Shown here: positions 11,499 through 20,649 of the stretch, piece after piece | Numbering within the stretch: position 1 is the stretch's first letter | Layout of the letters: each line of letters begins with the position of its first letter | Source: Druceiella hillmani | Taxonomy: Eukaryota > Arthropoda > Insecta > Lepidoptera > Hepialidae | Direction of reading: 5' to 3' | DNA length: 64,000 nt | Assembly: GCA_039881145.1 (NCBI GenBank) | Contig: JAYKKI010000006.1 | Location: forward strand, 15,507,001-15,571,000 | Program-made: the position numbers and the translations under genes | Notes under the pieces: model-generated | What the model saw: the letters and a program-made list of their open reading frames with translations, nothing else | Told to the model about the DNA's origin: nothing | The model's database searches: none

Positions 11499-11566
<68 letters not shown>
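11499..11566. repeat. (TA)n microsatellite
   Basis: About 34 AT dinucleotides. Confidence 0.95.
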
Positions 11567-11574
<8 letters not shown>

Positions 11575-12120
11575 GTCGGCATAGATTCATACCTTCCAAT
11601 ATGCCGCTTATGCTTCGGCGCAACTTGTGGACGAGTAAAGGAGCTGAAAATGGACAAGTTAATGAGAATAAAATTTGTGTAACAGACTTAATATTTTTTA
11701 TAACAAAATATTATTACATCATTGTTGTACAATATATTAATGAAAGTTAAACAAAATTAGATTTAAGTATTTTATTTAAATTATTTAACAGAACGTAAAC
11801 GTAACAGAACACGTAAACGAAATAGAACACGTAAACGTAATATAACAGAACGTTAACGTAAGTTCACGAGTTAACATTTGTATTCAATTGTTAATTGTAT
11901 AGCATCAAACAAATTGGAACAACCCCGGATCTTGCGATATTATGGATAAATCTTCTGTAAACTTATATGAGAAGAGACGAAACAAACTTTTTAAAGACAA
12001 ACTGGAACATTGCGATGTAAATTTATTATCAATTTATAGTCATTGCTTAGTTACCAATATTTATACCATTTTGACATTGGTGAACGGATTTTGACTTGTA
12101 ATCGTGCCACAGCTAAGTTT
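11567..12120. other. No gene; short CGTAAACG tandem
   Basis: A degenerate short repeat (ACGTAAACGTAACAGAAC-like) lies at about 11790-11865. Nothing else recognised. Confidence 0.45.
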
Positions 12121-12137
12121 TGTAGATAAGTTACGTG

Positions 12138-12235
12138 ATGTAGTAAAGAACTTAAAGAAAGTAGAAATAATATCACGTAGTTTCATTTAATTGTGAATAA
12201 TGAATTTCTACAAAATTAACGCCAAATATATTCAA
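12138..12235 (+). mobile_element. Hammerhead repeat family, fragment lacking the ribozyme
   Basis: Contains only the downstream body (TAAAGAACTTAAAGAAAG through AAATTAACGCCAAATATATT). The CTGAAGA core and stem II are missing, so no ribozyme can form. Confidence 0.7.
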
Positions 12236-13420
12236 TTTTTGTAGATAAGATAAGTTTTGTTAAGTACAGTGATTCCCTAGTGATTAAGCACGTCTTAAAG
12301 GATACTTAAAGTTTCGTAATTAATATATTATAGATAATGTATAACAATTACTATATCCCAGATCATAAAAAGCTGTAATATTCAAAATGAAGCTATGAAT
12401 GTTCAAAATGAATCATATAGCTGCAATGTTTAAAACGAATTTATAAACTAAGCTAGCTTTCAGTGAATTATAAGTAAGATATGGAAATTTTTATTTATTA
12501 TAAAAGGTCCAAGTTCGTTATTGTAAACAATAAAAATATATTTCTTATGTCAAAAATACAATTTTCAGAGCAAAGCTTTTCGGATTTACGAGCAAAATTT
12601 TTACTTGATGGTCACCCTAACCTAACATTAATATTTAATTCAGTGTGCATAATCTATACTTGCAATATACCGCACTATTGTTTCTTCTCTTGTGTTCTAT
12701 TCTATACGCATATTTGATATGTGTGAAGGGAACTACAATAACACCGTTGGGCTTGATTCATTTTTGAATTTTTTTCCGAATAAAATGTCACATTTTTACA
12801 TAATCGATAAAACTTTTACGTCCACAACATACATATTGTTTAATAATGAATAAATATTTCTTATTATATTAGTTGGCTTGGCTTTTTGTTTTTGTCTACT
12901 TTCATAATCAAGCCTAATCAGAGTGGGCGTAAATTTAAAAAACAATTGCGGTTAAAAATTTTAAATCATATAAAGTTGTATTTGAGCGTGAATGTATTTC
13001 GTTACGACAATTTTGTGCATGGTACAGCACATTATTCTTGGTTACGCGACTTCGGAGTAAAGGTGACGAACAATCAAACTCCTCGAACGGCACGCCAGTA
13101 AACTGAAATCCACAGTAGATAGAGAAAACAGGTTCGATAATAACTTTTTGGTTTTTAGGGCAATATTTTGTAAAAGTGTGTTTCTTTAAGTGTTTTAAAG
13201 TTAACATTTTAAAATTTATTTATATTACACTAAATATTCTATTGTGGTGGTCAGTAAAAGTCACTTTTTTATTTCATGTCAGTAAAATCAGTATTTTTAC
13301 CTACAAATCATTGAACCTGTTTCGGCTACTAATACATTTTTCTTGCGTTTAACTTTTTTTTGTAATTATTGCCAGCTAAGTTGAAACTAGCCCACTCAAA
13401 AGCTCGAAGTTCATTACTGT
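12236..13420. other. No gene recognised
   Basis: AT-rich. Open frames at 12481-12717 and 12886-13101 have no recognisable domains and start in atypical context. Confidence 0.4.
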
Positions 13421-13421
13421 A

Positions 13422-13480
13422 ATCGGTAGGCCTTCTTTCATGCCGCACGCTGCGTGTTGTATGAAAGATGGCCTACCGAT
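13422..13480. repeat. 20-bp inverted repeat (hairpin)
   Basis: ATCGGTAGGCCTTCTTTCAT (13422-13441) pairs with ATGAAAGATGGCCTACCGAT (13461-13480) with one mismatch and a 19-base GC-rich loop, itself partly palindromic (GCACGC/GCGTG). Confidence 0.9.
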
Positions 13481-13524
13481 CTTCTCCTCGAGAGCAATGT
13501 ATTGCTTGTACGAGTGTCGTTATC

Positions 13525-13540
13525 GGGGGGGGGGGGGGGG
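13525..13540. repeat. Run of 16 G
   Basis: A homopolymer of G followed by CGGGG. It is striking in so AT-rich a region and is a likely assembly-length uncertainty. Confidence 0.9.
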
Positions 13541-13915
13541 CGGGGTTGTAGTATTGAGGCGTTATTTTTAGGGGGTGAAGAATGTGAATAAAAAGAGGAA
13601 CATTTTCGTGTGTCGAACAGATAGGTCACATTTCTCTCGGTCGACTGGAATAGTGCTCCATCCATTCTGTTTAATTCTCCTTTGACGTTAGGTAGCATTT
13701 ACATAAAGCTATTTACAAACATTAGTATTATTTTTACCTTGTAAATAAATAGTCTTATTTTTACCATGTAAATAAATGGTCTAGTTTATCTAGTTTATCT
13801 TTAGTGAGTATAAAATATCGTTAATTTCTCAAGAAACTATGATATTTAAAATCCTCAGTGTCCTTTTCGGTAAACTTCTAATATCGTTATTTTTTCATAA
13901 TTTTTCGAAGAGACA

Positions 13916-13916
<1 letters not shown>

Positions 13917-13980
<64 letters not shown>
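13917..13980. repeat. (TA)n microsatellite
   Basis: About 31 AT dinucleotides. Confidence 0.95.
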
Positions 13981-13983
<3 letters not shown>

Positions 13984-14138
13984 GCAATATCTCTAAAACA
14001 ATCTTACGTATAACTGAGAAAAAAGATGTCTGAAAAAAACTCAATCTCTTTTAGAATCTTTGTAACTCGCCCTTTTAATTAATGCCCCACGCTACGCATG
14101 AAGTTAAATAATTTTTTTGATGTGTTTCACCTCTGTAT

Positions 14139-14253
14139 TATTCACAATTAAATGAAACTACGCGATGTAGTATTATTTCTACTTTCTTTAAGCTCTTTAC
14201 CACGACCTACGTTTCGTTGTATTACAACATCTTCAGGTGGACTATTAGCAAAG
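14139..14253 (-). mobile_element. Hammerhead-bearing dispersed repeat, 14-kb copy
   Basis: A minus-strand copy running from TCTTTGCTAATAG to the CACAATTAAATGAAACTACG block. It contains the ribozyme motif at 14200-14240. Confidence 0.75.
14200..14240 (-). ncRNA. Hammerhead ribozyme motif, near-intact
   Basis: On the minus strand, CCAC, CTGAAGA, a perfect stem II (GTTGTAATACAAC), GAAA, CGTAGG, TC and GTGG follow one another. The catalytic core and GUC triplet are kept. Only stem III is changed (CGTAGG instead of palindromic CCTAGG), which weakens it. Confidence 0.65.
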
Positions 14254-14451
14254 ATCTGTATTATTTTTATATAAATATTGTTAGTATTGATTATTGAGAT
14301 ATATGCGGTATAATACTTTATAATACTACCAAATTTTACGTTTCTGTCTCGAACAGATTCTAAGAACCAATGAGATGGACCAACACATGAGTGTTACCTT
14401 ATAAGAGTTCCGTTTTTCTCTTCCAAGGTCTTGGTTAACACATGGTTTATT

Positions 14452-14893
14452 GAAGTAAAACTTCTTTACGCACGCTTGACTTGGGGAGTAAGCTGGGAAT
14501 GAAGGCGAACGTAAATTGAGAGGGAGATATAAGTTAGTGAAGACAGAAAGAGAGAGAGTTACGTTTCGTATATTACTGTAGGGACAAGAGAGAGAGAGGT
14601 GCGAGCACACATTTTCTTTCTCTCTTCCTCTCATAGCCAATGCACGAAATGTATATATATGCGAGTTTGCTAGCGTTACGCGAACGGTGATTTTTTTGAT
14701 TATTTTGTAATTTCATTTTTTAATGAAATTACAATTTCATTAATCATTTTGTTTTGAACAATTTTATAAATTATTATTTTGTTCAATACATTAAATATTC
14801 TACGTTTAAAGTGAATAAAATTGTAAATTAATTTTAAAGTTCATATTTTGTGAATTTGAAGTTTTACTTCAGTCGTGTGGTCTAAAGCACACT
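14452..14893 (+). mobile_element. GAAGTAAAACTTC repeat, copy 1
   Basis: Starts with the 13-bp palindrome GAAGTAAAACTTC followed by TTTACGCACGCTTGACTTGG. It ends near a second palindrome, GAAGTTTTACTTC, followed by AGTCGTGTGGTCTAAAGCAC. Longer copies lie at 32405-32937 (inverted) and 54338-54885, with fragments at 31633 and 63970. It is purine-rich in the middle (GAGAGAGAG). Non-coding, MITE-like; superfamily unknown. Confidence 0.7.
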
Positions 14894-15159
14894 CGTTTTT
14901 TTTTAAAAGAGAATTCAAATCGAAGTGTATCCGCATAGCAGGCATCATCTGCGTACTGCCGCAAAAGTAATTTTGTATCGAAAGGTCGGTTGAAAATTTC
15001 GCGGTGTCGTACAAAAATAATTATGATATTGTACTTGTACCATCTTGTACCATTATTGTACTTGTACCATCTTTCATTACATTCACGAATTTAGTCGTCG
15101 TCAATGTGAAAAGTTTCATTGTTGTGTTACTTTTAGAACCGTCTTTATACCGATTTAAT

Positions 15160-15345
15160 CGGTGGTCAGTGGATTTATTGAGTACGGTTAGAATTGAATA
15201 TCGAGCCGTTATTAAATAATTATTAAGGAAAGGGTTAATACTGAAGCAGATCATTGAAGACCTGGTAGCGATGAAAGAAGAACCTACACAATCTGCTTCA
15301 TCGTATACAGTTGTTAAAACAGTAGGCAGATTAGTTTAAATGTGG
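15160..15345 (+). pseudogene. mariner transposase N-terminal fragment
   Basis: The plus strand reads VRIEYRAVIK, a stop, then a frame with LLRKGLILKQIIEDLV and SASSYTVVKTVGRLV. This resembles the N-terminal helix-turn-helix of the mariner copy at 10 kb (MEYRAVIKFFSKQGK). Only about 55 residues of DNA-binding region remain, with two stops; no catalytic part follows. The short match leaves some doubt about the exact mariner subfamily. Confidence 0.55.
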
Positions 15346-15467
15346 TCGGCAGAGAATGAAGATGTTTGTTATTTTTTATAGTCACAAATAAAAATTTATA
15401 CAAAATGACACAAAAGTGTAAAATAAAAATTAATATAGTTTTAAAAATAAAAAGTTATAGAATTTAA

Positions 15468-16100
15468 TCGTTTTAGTGCCATGGTTTTTTACTCATATAT
15501 ACTTAAAAATGCCAAAGAAATCTTTTGTTTTTGATGTCATTTACCCTTGTCTCGAAAAAAAACTGTATCTCTTCCCAAAATTATTCAATATTAATAATTT
15601 TTTCGGTATTTTCTTGATAAAAACTTGTACAAGGATAACAAAATACAAAGAAAATGACGGAAATATATATTGTGAACAAAAATTATAACAAAAACTGAAA
15701 TCAAGGTCACATCGTATGTTCGCAGACCGGTACATCCTCCGTATCAGCAAAATAATTGTTATTGTCACTATTATCACTATCACTCAAAATTTGCATTACG
15801 CCAAATTGTGAGCGCACCACAGTGTCACTCCCAATATCACTTTCTTCACAACTTGAAAAACTATCATTTTCACTCGAATTATTTTCGTATTCTGACATTA
15901 TGGGTTAAAAATGTTCTTTTCCTCGATCCTTTTTATATTGTAATCACTAATAATATTATGATTTGAACTTTATATAACATGTAAAAAGGTAAAACATTAG
16001 CGATGCGTGCAAGCGATCTCTCCTACCGCGCGCTAAACAGCAACTGATTTCGCGAGCGCCATCGCGCTCGTGGCAAATTTAGTTAGTACGCGCACTTATA
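15468..16100 (-). mobile_element. piggyBac-like TTAA element, copy B
   Basis: TTAA at 15464-15467 is followed by TCGTTTTAGTGCCATGG, the shared end. The body carries the 63-codon acidic ORF on the minus strand. The other end breaks off after GTTAGTACGCGCAC, so the second terminus is missing. Confidence 0.75.
15707..15898 (-). CDS. Acidic 63-residue ORF of piggyBac-like element
   Basis: Reads MSEYENNSSENDSFSSCEES and ends ADTEDVPVCEHTM. It differs from the 4.6-kb copy by a handful of substitutions and keeps length, start and stop. The interpretation is the same: the N-terminal stub of a piggyBac-family transposase in an internally deleted element, with no catalytic residues. Confidence 0.45.
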   Translation of the reverse strand: MSEYENNSSENDSFSSCEESDIGSDTVVRSQFGVMQILSDSDNSDNNNYFADTEDVPVCEHTM

Positions 16101-16111
16101 ATTAAATTTAG

Positions 16112-16200
16112 TTACTTTTAAGCAATAATTACAAAAAAACGTTAGAAAATTTTTATTTGCGATTTTCTAACGTTTTTTTGTAATTATTGCTTAAAAGTAA
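16112..16200. repeat. Perfect 39-bp inverted repeat (hairpin)
   Basis: The arm at 16112-16150 (starting TTACTTTTAAGCAATAATTA) and the arm at 16162-16200 are exact reverse complements, separated by an 11-base loop. It abuts the truncated end of piggyBac-like copy B. Confidence 0.97.
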
Positions 16201-16733
16201 TACAGAAAATCTGATTCAATATTTACTAGTTGGTGGAACATTAAAGTTGAAAACCGAAGTAGGTCCTCATAAGTTTTACTGCCAAAAGTTTATAAGACCT
16301 GTAAGAGAAAGCGGAGGATATGAAAAGTGCGTGGGGTAGAATATTTTGAAAATTTATTGAAGAACGATGTTCCGTCGAGCTCAAGATGTCAAATTTCGAA
16401 GTCGTTCAGTGTGTTTCAAAATACAACGAGTCAGACGTACTAGAAGACCCGCTGTCTGAGGATTGCACTGTGAATGTGTCAGTATATCCTAAAAAAAATT
16501 AAATACTAAGTGTTTATTGAACTTTTCATAAAATATTGTGTCATGAAACACTTTTCTTATTTAATTGAAATTACGTCTTAATTAATTGAAATAGAATTAC
16601 GTATTAATTAATTAATTTAAATAACGTATTAATTAATTGAAGGTATAACGCACTAACGCAATAGCACATTATATTAAATAATGCGTAAGTGTAGGTAATT
16701 ACTATGTTATATTATTTACTACTACAACAAATA
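16201..16733. other. No gene recognised
   Basis: A less AT-rich part at about 16236-16500 does not give a readable protein in any frame. Near 16560-16640 a short AATTACGTATTAATTAATT motif is repeated. Confidence 0.4.
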
Positions 16734-16895
16734 TTGACTATATTTGGCGGTAATTTTGTAGAAATTAATTATTAGCAAAGATCTTTGCTAATAGCCCACC
16801 TGAAGATGTTGTAATATAACGAAACCTAGGTCGTGGTAAATAACTTAAAGAAAGTAGAAATAATACTACATCACGTAGTTTCATTTAATTGTGAC
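16734..16895 (+). mobile_element. Hammerhead-bearing repeat with inverted end piece
   Basis: Bases 16781-16895 are a plus-strand copy. Immediately before it, 16734-16777 is an inverted piece of the far end of the same family (ATTTGGCGGTAATTTTGTAG). Inverted joins of terminal pieces recur in this family. Confidence 0.75.
16796..16836 (+). ncRNA. Hammerhead ribozyme (type I), intact by inspection
   Basis: All invariant positions of the hammerhead are present. Stem I is CCAC (16796-16799) with GTGG (16833-16836). The core is CTGAAGA (16800-16806), then one extra T. Stem II is GTTGT/ATAAC with an AAT loop (16808-16820; one G-U pair). GAAA follows (16821-16824). Stem III is the palindrome CCTAGG (16825-16830), and the cleavage triplet GTC ends at 16832. 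Such RNAs cut themselves after the C. A short palindromic stem III is typical of hammerheads in Penelope-like elements, which act best as dimers. The extra T between the core and stem II is unusual. Activity is inferred, not shown. Confidence 0.7.
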
Positions 16896-17504
16896 TACAA
16901 CAAATATAAAGCAAAGGTAGATACTTACTTCCAAAGTTTCAATCCTTTTATTTCAGCGCATTTTTAAAACAAATTGGAGGAAATAAAGTCCATTACTGTG
17001 TATATATAAATTCTAGACAAATTATTACTTGGTCCTTCTATAAATCTTTCGTCAATTATGATCAAAAACTCCATAATACTTATAAATCAAACACAAATGT
17101 GCCGCTACACATTAACCGTGCATAAGTCACGCCTAAGCAACTTTTGGGAAAAGCGCGTTGTTGCTGTCTGCCTTTATTAAAATCCTAAGGCAAAGTTTAG
17201 TATTGCCAACACTTTAAAAAAATGTTTACAGGCAACATTGTGAAAAGAAGTTGAAACCGCAATTAGTTTTTAAAATAAACAGGTTTTTATTTTGAGCTTA
17301 AGCACTTTTGACAGTAACATGGATTTCAGCTCATTTGAAAAAAAAACTGTCACTATTATTTTGATGTAACTGATTATAAAGGGGTTTTTAGGTTCTATGC
17401 CCTAGAAAAAAAGAAACGCTGTTTTTTTTATTATTTATTTACAATAGTCTGTTCATATTTAGAATTTGGTCAAAATAATGTTTATTAAACAAGGAATACA
17501 AAAA
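16896..17504. other. No gene recognised
   Basis: AT-rich, with no supported feature. Confidence 0.45.
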
Positions 17505-18040
17505 AAAGTCTCACATTTTTAATTGAGTAATATATTGCCTTAACAGCTCCGTTAATATATATTTTCCCCACTGTTTATGATGTACAACTACTTTAAACTA
17601 TAAAATAAAGAACACTTAGTTAACTAATATTTGGTAATTAAACGCAAACAGTTATTATCATATTTAGAAGCTGCTCAAAATGTTTACTGGACAAAGTCAA
17701 CAAATATTGTGTCATCGTTATACAGGCAAAAATTATCTTCTCTTACATTTTTAATTGAATAATATATTTCTCCCCACCATTTACGTTTCACAATCACTTT
17801 AAACTATGAAATAAAATACACTTAATCAATTAATATTTTGTAATTAAATGCACAAAATTGTTATCATATTTAAAATCTGCTCAAAATGTTTACTGGACAA
17901 AGTCAACAAATATTGTTTCATTGTTTTACAGGCAAAAATTCTCTTCTCTTACATTTTTAATTGAATAATATATTCCTCCCCCCACTTTAAACTATGAAAT
18001 AAAAAAAAAACAATCAACTAGGTAATACTTGGTAAGTCAA
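17505..18040. repeat. Diverged tandem duplication, about 200-215 bp
   Basis: About two and a half imperfect copies share CTCAAAATGTTTACTGGACA, AAGTCAACAAATATTGT and TTACATTTTTAATTGAATAA, at about 17673, 17880 and a partial unit. Confidence 0.75.
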
Positions 18041-18308
18041 TGGACAAAATTATTATATTAGAATTTAGTACCTTGGAAAATTACAAAGGAAAGCATGTTT
18101 TTGCCAGTGTCATTATGCAAATTCTAAGATTTTTGTTAGTAGGTATTCAGGATCACCGTTTACTAAAATTAAATTATCATCGTCTTGTGGCAAATTTTCA
18201 TTTAAGACAGGACATTTTTGTAATATGCTATATCAGGTAAGTCGCTCCAGGTTGTTTTCCTAGAAAGTTTTTTGACGTTGCTTCTTTTTTCAGTTTAACA
18301 TTAAAACG

Positions 18309-18575
18309 TGTTCACAATTAAATGAAACTATGTGATATTGTATTATTTCTACTTTCTTTAAGTTCTTTACCACGACCTAGGTTTCTAAATGCTGTTGGAT
18401 GTTCCTAAGAGTTAATCTTTGTTAATAGCCTGCCTGAAGATGTTGTAATACAACGAAACCTAGGACGTGGTAAAGAACTTAAAGAAAGTAGAAACAATAC
18501 TACATCACGTAGGTTCATTTAATTGTAACTAATGAATTTTTACAATATTAACGCCAAATATATTCAATATCAAAA
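18309..18575. mobile_element. Head-to-head pair of hammerhead repeats, 18 kb
   Basis: A minus-strand piece (18309-18387) faces a plus-strand copy (about 18389-18575). Between them lies AATGCTGTTGGATGTTCCTA, also seen next to the 56-kb copy, which marks the natural outer end of the family. Confidence 0.75.
18430..18470 (+). ncRNA. Hammerhead ribozyme motif, decayed
   Basis: The core CTGAAGA (18434-18440), a perfect stem II and GAAA are kept. Stem I is CTGC/GTGG, with two G-U pairs. The cleavage triplet is GAC in place of GTC, which should block the A15.1-U16.1 pair. Confidence 0.6.
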
Positions 18576-18678
18576 CGTGTGTTTAATATGTTTGGTTGAA
18601 TTCCGGAAATATTTTTCCCACGTTTAGTTACCGCATTAAATTGCATGTATCATATAATTTCTTTGCTAACACAATCCG

Positions 18679-18711
18679 CTTCGTTTCGCTTACCAGATAA
18701 GCGAAACGAAG
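18679..18711. repeat. 14-bp perfect hairpin
   Basis: CTTCGTTTCGCTTA and TAAGCGAAACGAAG around a 5-base loop. Confidence 0.9.
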
Positions 18712-18781
18712 TGCAATGTTTGTGTGCTTTTCAGCACATCTTTACATGCAGTCTTCTAAACAAAAATAGATACTTCAGTTA

Positions 18782-20067
18782 CTAAACGTCGAATGGTAGC
18801 ATTAGTCGCCATGATATCAATATAGGTCTGACGAATATATATTGTCGCTTTATTTTTTTTTCGACGAACGCGAATACTCGATCGCATGGAATAAAGCTGT
18901 GTCCAGTGAGAGGAAATATAATCTCCACTATTTGTATGCTATGGGGTGTCTCATACAGCCACTTAGCAACCATTCCGAGTAGTGTCGTATTTTTATTTTG
19001 GCTTCCGCAATCTTCAGCAACAAATCATATCTTCTTTTTGCCATCAACATTTAATCGATTCAGGCAATGGTGTAAGCAAGATGATATGTCATTGGCATCT
19101 TTGGTTGCCATGTAGTCTGTCCATGTGTAGGAAAAAAATAATAAGCTGATTGGTCAGCCATCTTTGGTAAGGGTAAATTTTCTGACAATGAAAAAGCAGA
19201 GTAAGTATTTCCGAATTTTTTTCTTTTTATTTATCGAAAAAACATTTTGCTCTAATTTTGTGTATCTTGTTCTGGGTATGCAGATTCTGTTTCTCAATTT
19301 CATTTCGCTGTATTTTTAAATTTATAGTAACTGCAAACAGCCTAAATAAAACATGTCTTCGTACGGAGAGCCAAACCCAATGTTAAAAGAGGCATTGAAT
19401 ACCTTCTGAAGAAACTTTTGGTTACTGAATATCTTGGCAAGAACTCGTCTTTATACATATATATTTTAGGAATACTTTGACTGGGATCAAGGTAATTTCT
19501 TCGTTTAATTTTGCCCCTGATATAATGGCTATCTAATGGACAAAATTTCGTTATGAATTTCTGTATATCTTCTTTCTTAGACTAGAAAGTATGATATTTA
19601 CGATCTCCTCCTCGTGTTTCTGATGTGGTTTTTCCTGTAGCCGCGTATCGATTTCGGCCTTATTTAATTTTTGAAATGCCACAAAATGTAGTCAGGCACA
19701 TAGGAACATTTTGTTTAGTTTTATGCTTTGTAATAAAATACTGCTTTGAAAAAGCGCGTCCATTTTTTGTATTATTTCTTGGCCGTTTTCTTTTAAGAGG
19801 GGTCAAGATTAAGTGTTGTAAAATATAATTGTCTTGGATTATTTTATTCGGTTTATCATAAAACCGTTTGTGAAAGAAAAATATCTCATTTGACGTTAAC
19901 GTTTCATGGTTGTACACATTGTTTTTGTAGTCATGACATCTTTGGTTTTTCTGGCAAGGTTTTTGCAGAGTACCCAAAAACAGAGAAATTTTGAAGTAGA
20001 AGACAAAAACGTCGATATACAATGCTTCACTCGAGTTATTCGATTGTATCGCGAAAAAAGTAGCCAA
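18782..20067 (-). pseudogene. Transposase-like gene with QNKN motif, degraded
   Basis: The minus strand holds pieces in order of one intronless gene. First is a long N-terminal frame (19660-20067) ending GRAFSKQYFITKHKTKQNVP then MCLTTFCGISKIK. Then comes HTQNKIHKIRAKCFF and LLFHCQKIYPYQ near 19200-19290. Last is 18782-19115, with an in-frame stop, holding AEDCGSQNKNTTLLGMVAKW and IVEIIFPLTGHSFIPCDRVF. The D/C-G-x-QNKN block followed by FPxxGHSFxPxDRVF is a strong signature of a large family of transposon-derived insect proteins (I believe the domain now called DUF7869; name from memory). A role as a DDE-type nuclease is inferred. Stops and frameshifts throughout show that this copy is dead, and the C-terminal end is missing. 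Confidence 0.7.
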
Positions 20068-20647
20068 TAGGTATGCTATTGTAATTCTAATCTGTAAAGT
20101 TTTAGCAAGATCAGAAGTTTTTACGTATTTACATACAAAAATCTAAATGGCCATACCTGAGTCCGACCTTGATTATGAAACTTAGAAAATGTTTGTGACT
20201 ATGACCCTATTCGAAATAAAGCGAAATTATCATGGTAATTTACAAATCCTGCCGTTTTTTTAGTTTTTCATTGCTTTAGAGCCTTGACTTCTTTTTAGCT
20301 AAATCAGGCTTCATAACACTTATTTTTCCCTCCATAATTCGATAATAACCCAAGCGCACGACATGAAAACCACAAGCTGATGTCAATAATGGTGGCCATG
20401 ACACTGCGCAGGCCTGTTTGTCAATGGTCGAATCGACTTAAGCTAGTATGAAAATAAAACGAATATTTTGAGCCTTACTAAGAAAAATAGTGGACTTTAT
20501 ACAGTATGATTTTAACTAACTTCTATTCACGTACATACAATATGGGTAAACAAAGATATTCATTTTGTACTATAGTGGACTTAAGCACGTTTGATATGTA
20601 TCGACACAAATATCTATCGCGTCATGCTCCGTGTACAGCTGCGCCTG
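20068..20647. other. No gene recognised
   Basis: No supported feature. Confidence 0.45.
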
Positions 20648-20649
20648 TA

